Shown piece by piece: positions 60,801 through 64,000 of a DNA stretch of 64,000 nt. Source of the DNA: Periglandula ipomoeae IasaF13 (taxonomy: Eukaryota > Ascomycota > Sordariomycetes > Hypocreales > Clavicipitaceae); contig AFRD01000149.1 in the NCBI GenBank assembly GCA_000222875.2, positions 1 to 64,000 of the forward strand, written 5' to 3'. The translations under genes were made by a program, and so were the position numbers. Below the pieces are notes generated by a model, which did no database searches, was not told where the DNA came from, and was given only the letters and a program-made list of their open reading frames with translations. The stretch's first letter is position 1; each line of letters opens with the position of its first letter.

Positions 60801-61429
60801 CTGGTAAGTATTCGCTGTCCGAGTTTCACGAGCGCTCGCGTTTTTGTGCTCATTATTGCCATGATATGCTAACATATTGCCCAACTTAGTTCGCACAAGC
60901 TGTGGACTGGTATCTTACCAAAGAGGGACAGCAATATGTCCCTGAAGTTCAGCGTCTTGCTCACGCCGAATCAAACGAGGCCAATGATGCCCTCCTGCTC
61001 GGATATGCCATGGAAGGTGTTCGACTTGCCGGTGCTTTCAACCTCTACCGTCACGCCGCCGAATCGGATGTCATCACCGAGTCGGACGGACGCCAAGTGC
61101 ATGTCCAGTCCGGCGATCGCATCTCCGTGTCGTCTGGCGCAGCTGCTCATGAGGAAGCTCATTTCCCCGAAGCGAGCAAAGTCAATCCTCGACGACCAAT
61201 CGATTCGTACATCCACTTCAGCGAAGGCCCTCATGCTTCTCTGGGCAGAGAGGTCAATCAGGTGGCCTTGGTGGAGCTCTTCCGGGCGTTATTCAAGAAG
61301 AAGAGCCTCAACAGAGTGCCTGGGTCTCTGGGTGAGTTGAAGAAGGCGCCTGGAGGAGGGTACATGACGGAGACTTGGAATGAGAAGTGGCCGTTCCCGA
61401 CCAGCATGAAGGTTACTTGGGATAACTGA
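57881..61429 (+). CDS. Ppo-type fatty-acid dioxygenase with degenerate P450 domain (PpoC-like)
   Basis: Exons to 58142, then 58208-58446, 58510-58702, 58759-60803 and 60890-61429; about 1,092 residues if started at 57881. The heme peroxidase/dioxygenase half (about 100-620) has SSYLDLLPLYGN, PPGVCVLLVMFNRFHNHVA and CYRWHS with the radical Tyr (about Y409) and proximal heme His (about H412). The P450 half ends in the heme loop FSEGPHASLG, where the thiolate Cys is Ser (codon 61238-61240). Aspergillus PpoC also lacks this Cys and releases 10-hydroperoxy fatty acids rather than diols, so a 10-dioxygenase-only activity is inferred. No in-frame ATG exists at the N-terminus: the frame is open from 57789 and an ATC sits at 57881. 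Oxylipins of this family control sporulation and development. Confidence 0.88.
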
Positions 61430-61979
61430 GAGAAAGGATTCTGACTGTGTGCTTAATTTTGTGTTTGATACCAAATTGAGAGTTTGATTTTCGATGTTCG
61501 CTCATTACCAGCATGGTGAGTGACGGCACGTCATGTATGTCAGCAATTGCGGGTATGTATGCAGGCCAGGGATGGCGAGAAAGTGGGCGTGAATACGAAG
61601 TCCTGGCAGACGGAAAATTGGTAGATGCAAGGGACGCATTTGCACGACCTGCCTAAAAGAGAAAGGAACTCGCACGATTTCACTGTGAATGTCTGAGGTC
61701 TGAGCTTGTGAAGAAGACAAGACATGCGCCAGCAGAAACGTCAATCCCTGTAATAAGCCCACATCTTTTTTTTTTAGCGCTGCAGCACGACACGATCACG
61801 TCGACCAACACGACACCGGATTCCCGTTACTGCCTGCTTGTGTCATCCTGTTCTCCATCTTTCAATTCGCTCTTCATGTTTCTCTTCAATTCGCATGCAG
61901 AGCACTTGTGATTCCTTTTACGCGCGGCACCGTCCAATGTCTTCTGCGAACAACTGACGAGGGAGGCGACGCACTAAGA
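61430..61979. other. Intergenic between Ppo and ABCC genes
   Basis: A T10 run at about 61767-61776 and CT-rich sequence before the transporter start. An ATG at 61894 opens only a short frame of about 20 codons, possibly an upstream ORF. No gene seen. Confidence 0.45.
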
Positions 61980-64000
61980 ATGGCCAGCCCAATGCAGGCA
62001 TACTGCCTGAATGACAATGCACCATATGTTATTTCATTCACCATATCAGTTGCATTCTTGGTTCTTGCGCCAGCGAGAATATTCACTCTGCGAAATGAAT
62101 CGGTGAAAATCGCTTTTGGAGGCCATGCCCAGGCGAAGTTGGTAGGTTCACGTTGGATCCAATGCTCCTGGAGGCATCGATTGCGAACAACCTTGATTAA
62201 TGGCGGAGTTCGGCATAGATGGTCTCCACGATGATTCTAATGTTCATCATCGCACGAATCGTCTTCTTATGGTTGGACACAAACAAGCTTGCATCGCTCC
62301 TTGCATCGCTCATGTTCATATGGCTGTCTCTCGTCGAGCATCGACGCTCCACTCGACCGTCTAGCTTGGCCGTGATATACTTATTCTTCAGCATTATTGC
62401 AAACTTCCTCTTGTACGGCGATGAACTCGCTAGTGTCTATGAGAGAGGCCTTGAGATGAATGTGCCAGCTCTTGCTGTTGGTGAGGTGCTTTCTCGAATC
62501 CTTCTCCTTGTAACGGAATCTCAGGCCAAAGTTGAGTACTTGAAAACGTCGGATATTCCGCGTGCACCTGAAGACACTGCAGGATTGATCAACAGGACTG
62601 TTTTCTGGTGGTTGAATGGTCTTTTGGCGAAGGGAAGGCGGCATGCTCTTGCGATGAGTGATATGCCGGAGGTGAGTGCTTCGTTGAGGCCTGAGGTTGT
62701 GCGACAGGATGTTCTGAAAGTGTGGGATCAAAGAGGTGAGGTCTTTTCGAGGAGCCAAAGCACTGAAATATCGGCTAATAAATTGGTTAGGGAAAGCTGA
62801 AAGTAGTCTCTTGTTGCTCAAAGTCGTGGCTAGGTGCCATTTGGGAGCCGTCATCAGGGCTTTCCTCCCACGACTCTGTCTGGCTATTCTGAGATGTAGC
62901 CAACCTCTTGTGATTAGCCAAGCGATCTCATTCGTGAACGGAAGCCAAGAGAGCGATGGGGCTAGGTGCAGAGGATACACCATCTTTGCAGCGGCTTTCG
63001 TGGTGTACTTTGGCATCCCCGTAAGATTCAAATTTTCTCAGCAATAAAGTAGAATGCTGACGGTTGTCTTTCGCAGATCACGAACTCAATTTACCTTAAT
63101 CGTTTGAATAGGCTTAAGATTTTGGTGCGAGCGTCGCTTGTCAACCTTGTGTACGACAAAGCACTCAATGTGAGCCACGAGGGTTCTGATCCTGGACACG
63201 TTGTGACTATTATGAGCACCGACATCGATGCTGTATCCGGTACTGGGTCCTTGTTCCACGAATCCTGGGGACAATTCGTTGAGGTGGTGCTGGGCATGAT
63301 ATTGTTGGCTAGGGAGGTGAGCTGGATTTGGCCGCTGCCTCTGGTCACCATCTTTCGTGGGTTTTCATCTCTCACTGCCGTTGAATGAAGGAGTCGCTCT
63401 GACGATTTATTGACAGTTTCTTCCCGCATGAGTCGATTTGTCGCCCAAAACGTTCGATCCAGGACCAAAAGCTGGAACGACGCGACCCAGGCGAGGATTT
63501 CGGCTCTGAGCTCGATTCTCAGCTCCATGCGCAGCGTCAAGGCTATGGGCCTATCTAACGCTATTTCTAAGTACGTTAGCGAGTTGCGTCAGCGGGAGAT
63601 CGATAGATCGAAGCATGTCAGAAGGATGCAGTGTGCCTATAATGCTAGTGGTGAGCATACAAGCGTCTAGAAACCGTCAATGATTGCGACTAGAGATGAG
63701 ACTAACCGCGAGAAGCAAATGCGAATGGTATATTCACACCTGTCTTGACGGTAGTGTTATTTGCAGTGCTGGCGGCCCTGAGGGGAGAAAGACTTGACAC
63801 AAACACTGCTTTTACTACGGTTGCGATTTTATCACTGGTTACTCACCCTGCCAACATGATTATGACGATTGTACCGGAGGTCATAGGGTCCTTGGGGAAC
63901 ATCGATCGCATCCAATCTTTCCTTCTGGAGAATCCACGAAGCGACCAAAGAAAGATTGGGCCCACAGGAAGGGGAGTGAACACGTCGGAGGGCAACAGCG
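61980..64000 (+). CDS. ABC transporter, ABCC/MRP type, 5' part (cut by window end)
   Basis: Exons 61980-62141, 62219-62735, 62791-63020, 63077-63356, 63417-63650 and 63716-64000 (continuing). All joins keep phase; the last acceptor is AAG. The visible part is the N-terminal membrane domain TMD0 (VISFTISVAFLVLAPARIF, AVIYLFFSIIANFLL), the linker with TAGLINRTVFWWLNGLLAKG typical of fungal ABCC proteins, and the first core membrane domain up to VPEVIGSLGNIDRIQSFLL. The first nucleotide-binding domain lies beyond the window. Family members export glutathione conjugates, drugs or secondary metabolites; the substrate is unknown. The start is the ATG at 61980; TMD0 is shorter than usual, so an upstream start or exon cannot be excluded. 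Confidence 0.88.

Overview
The window is nuclear DNA from a filamentous ascomycete, most likely a Sordariomycete and plausibly Hypocreales. The evidence is GT-AG introns of about 50-160 nt in most genes, genes on both strands in no operon-like order, and fungus-typical genes: a DIM-2-type DNA methyltransferase, a Ppo oxylipin synthase, DASH and Mis14 kinetochore proteins, a GT90/CAP10 glycosyltransferase and an ABCC transporter. I placed it by protein recognition only; no search was run.

Layout: 1-3.4 kb has no gene I can support. 3.4-4.8 kb is a vacuolar pepsin-type protease (PEP4 type). 5.6-8.4 kb is a long Q/P-rich nuclear protein, followed convergently by a mitochondrial DUF155/RMND1 protein (9.1-10.3, minus). 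Next are a Sec14 lipid-transfer protein (11.4-12.7), the kinetochore protein Mis14/Nsl1 (13.3-14.1, minus), a conserved 129-residue protein with a 19-nt exon (15.9-16.6, minus), proteasome ATPase Rpt3 (19.3-20.8) and folliculin/Lst7 (22.3-23.7, minus). A 5.8-kb gene-free stretch follows. 29.5-33.0 kb (minus) is a DIM-2-like cytosine methyltransferase broken by two frameshifts. Then come Lys1 (34.9-36.1), Sld2 (36.5-38.1, minus), a Topors-like RING protein (38.5-39.6), a frameshifted DsbA/FrnE oxidoreductase (40.0-40.7), DASH subunit Spc34 (40.8-41.6, minus), a GT90 glycosyltransferase (44.6-46.6), a frameshifted secreted protein (47.1-48.0, minus), an Mtf1-like mitochondrial transcription factor (48.3-50.2, minus), Vps4 (50.8-52.2, minus), prefoldin subunit 6 (52.8-53.3) and an AMSH/Sst2 deubiquitinase (54.1-55.8). 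The window ends with a Ppo-type fatty-acid dioxygenase (57.9-61.4) and the 5' part of an ABCC transporter (62.0 kb to the edge).

Most genes are unrelated housekeeping genes. Two neighbourhoods may be functional. Vps4 and the AMSH-type enzyme both act at ESCRT-III on endosomes and lie 1.9 kb apart. The oxylipin synthase and the ABCC transporter are tandem, 550 bp apart.

Most interesting points: the P450 half of the Ppo enzyme has Ser where the heme-thiolate Cys should be. The DIM-2 gene is otherwise open but carries two single-base shifts. Two further genes also carry single-base shifts, two of the four shifts fall in six-base homopolymers, and the Ppo gene has no in-frame ATG. Local base errors in the assembly must therefore be excluded before any gene loss is claimed.
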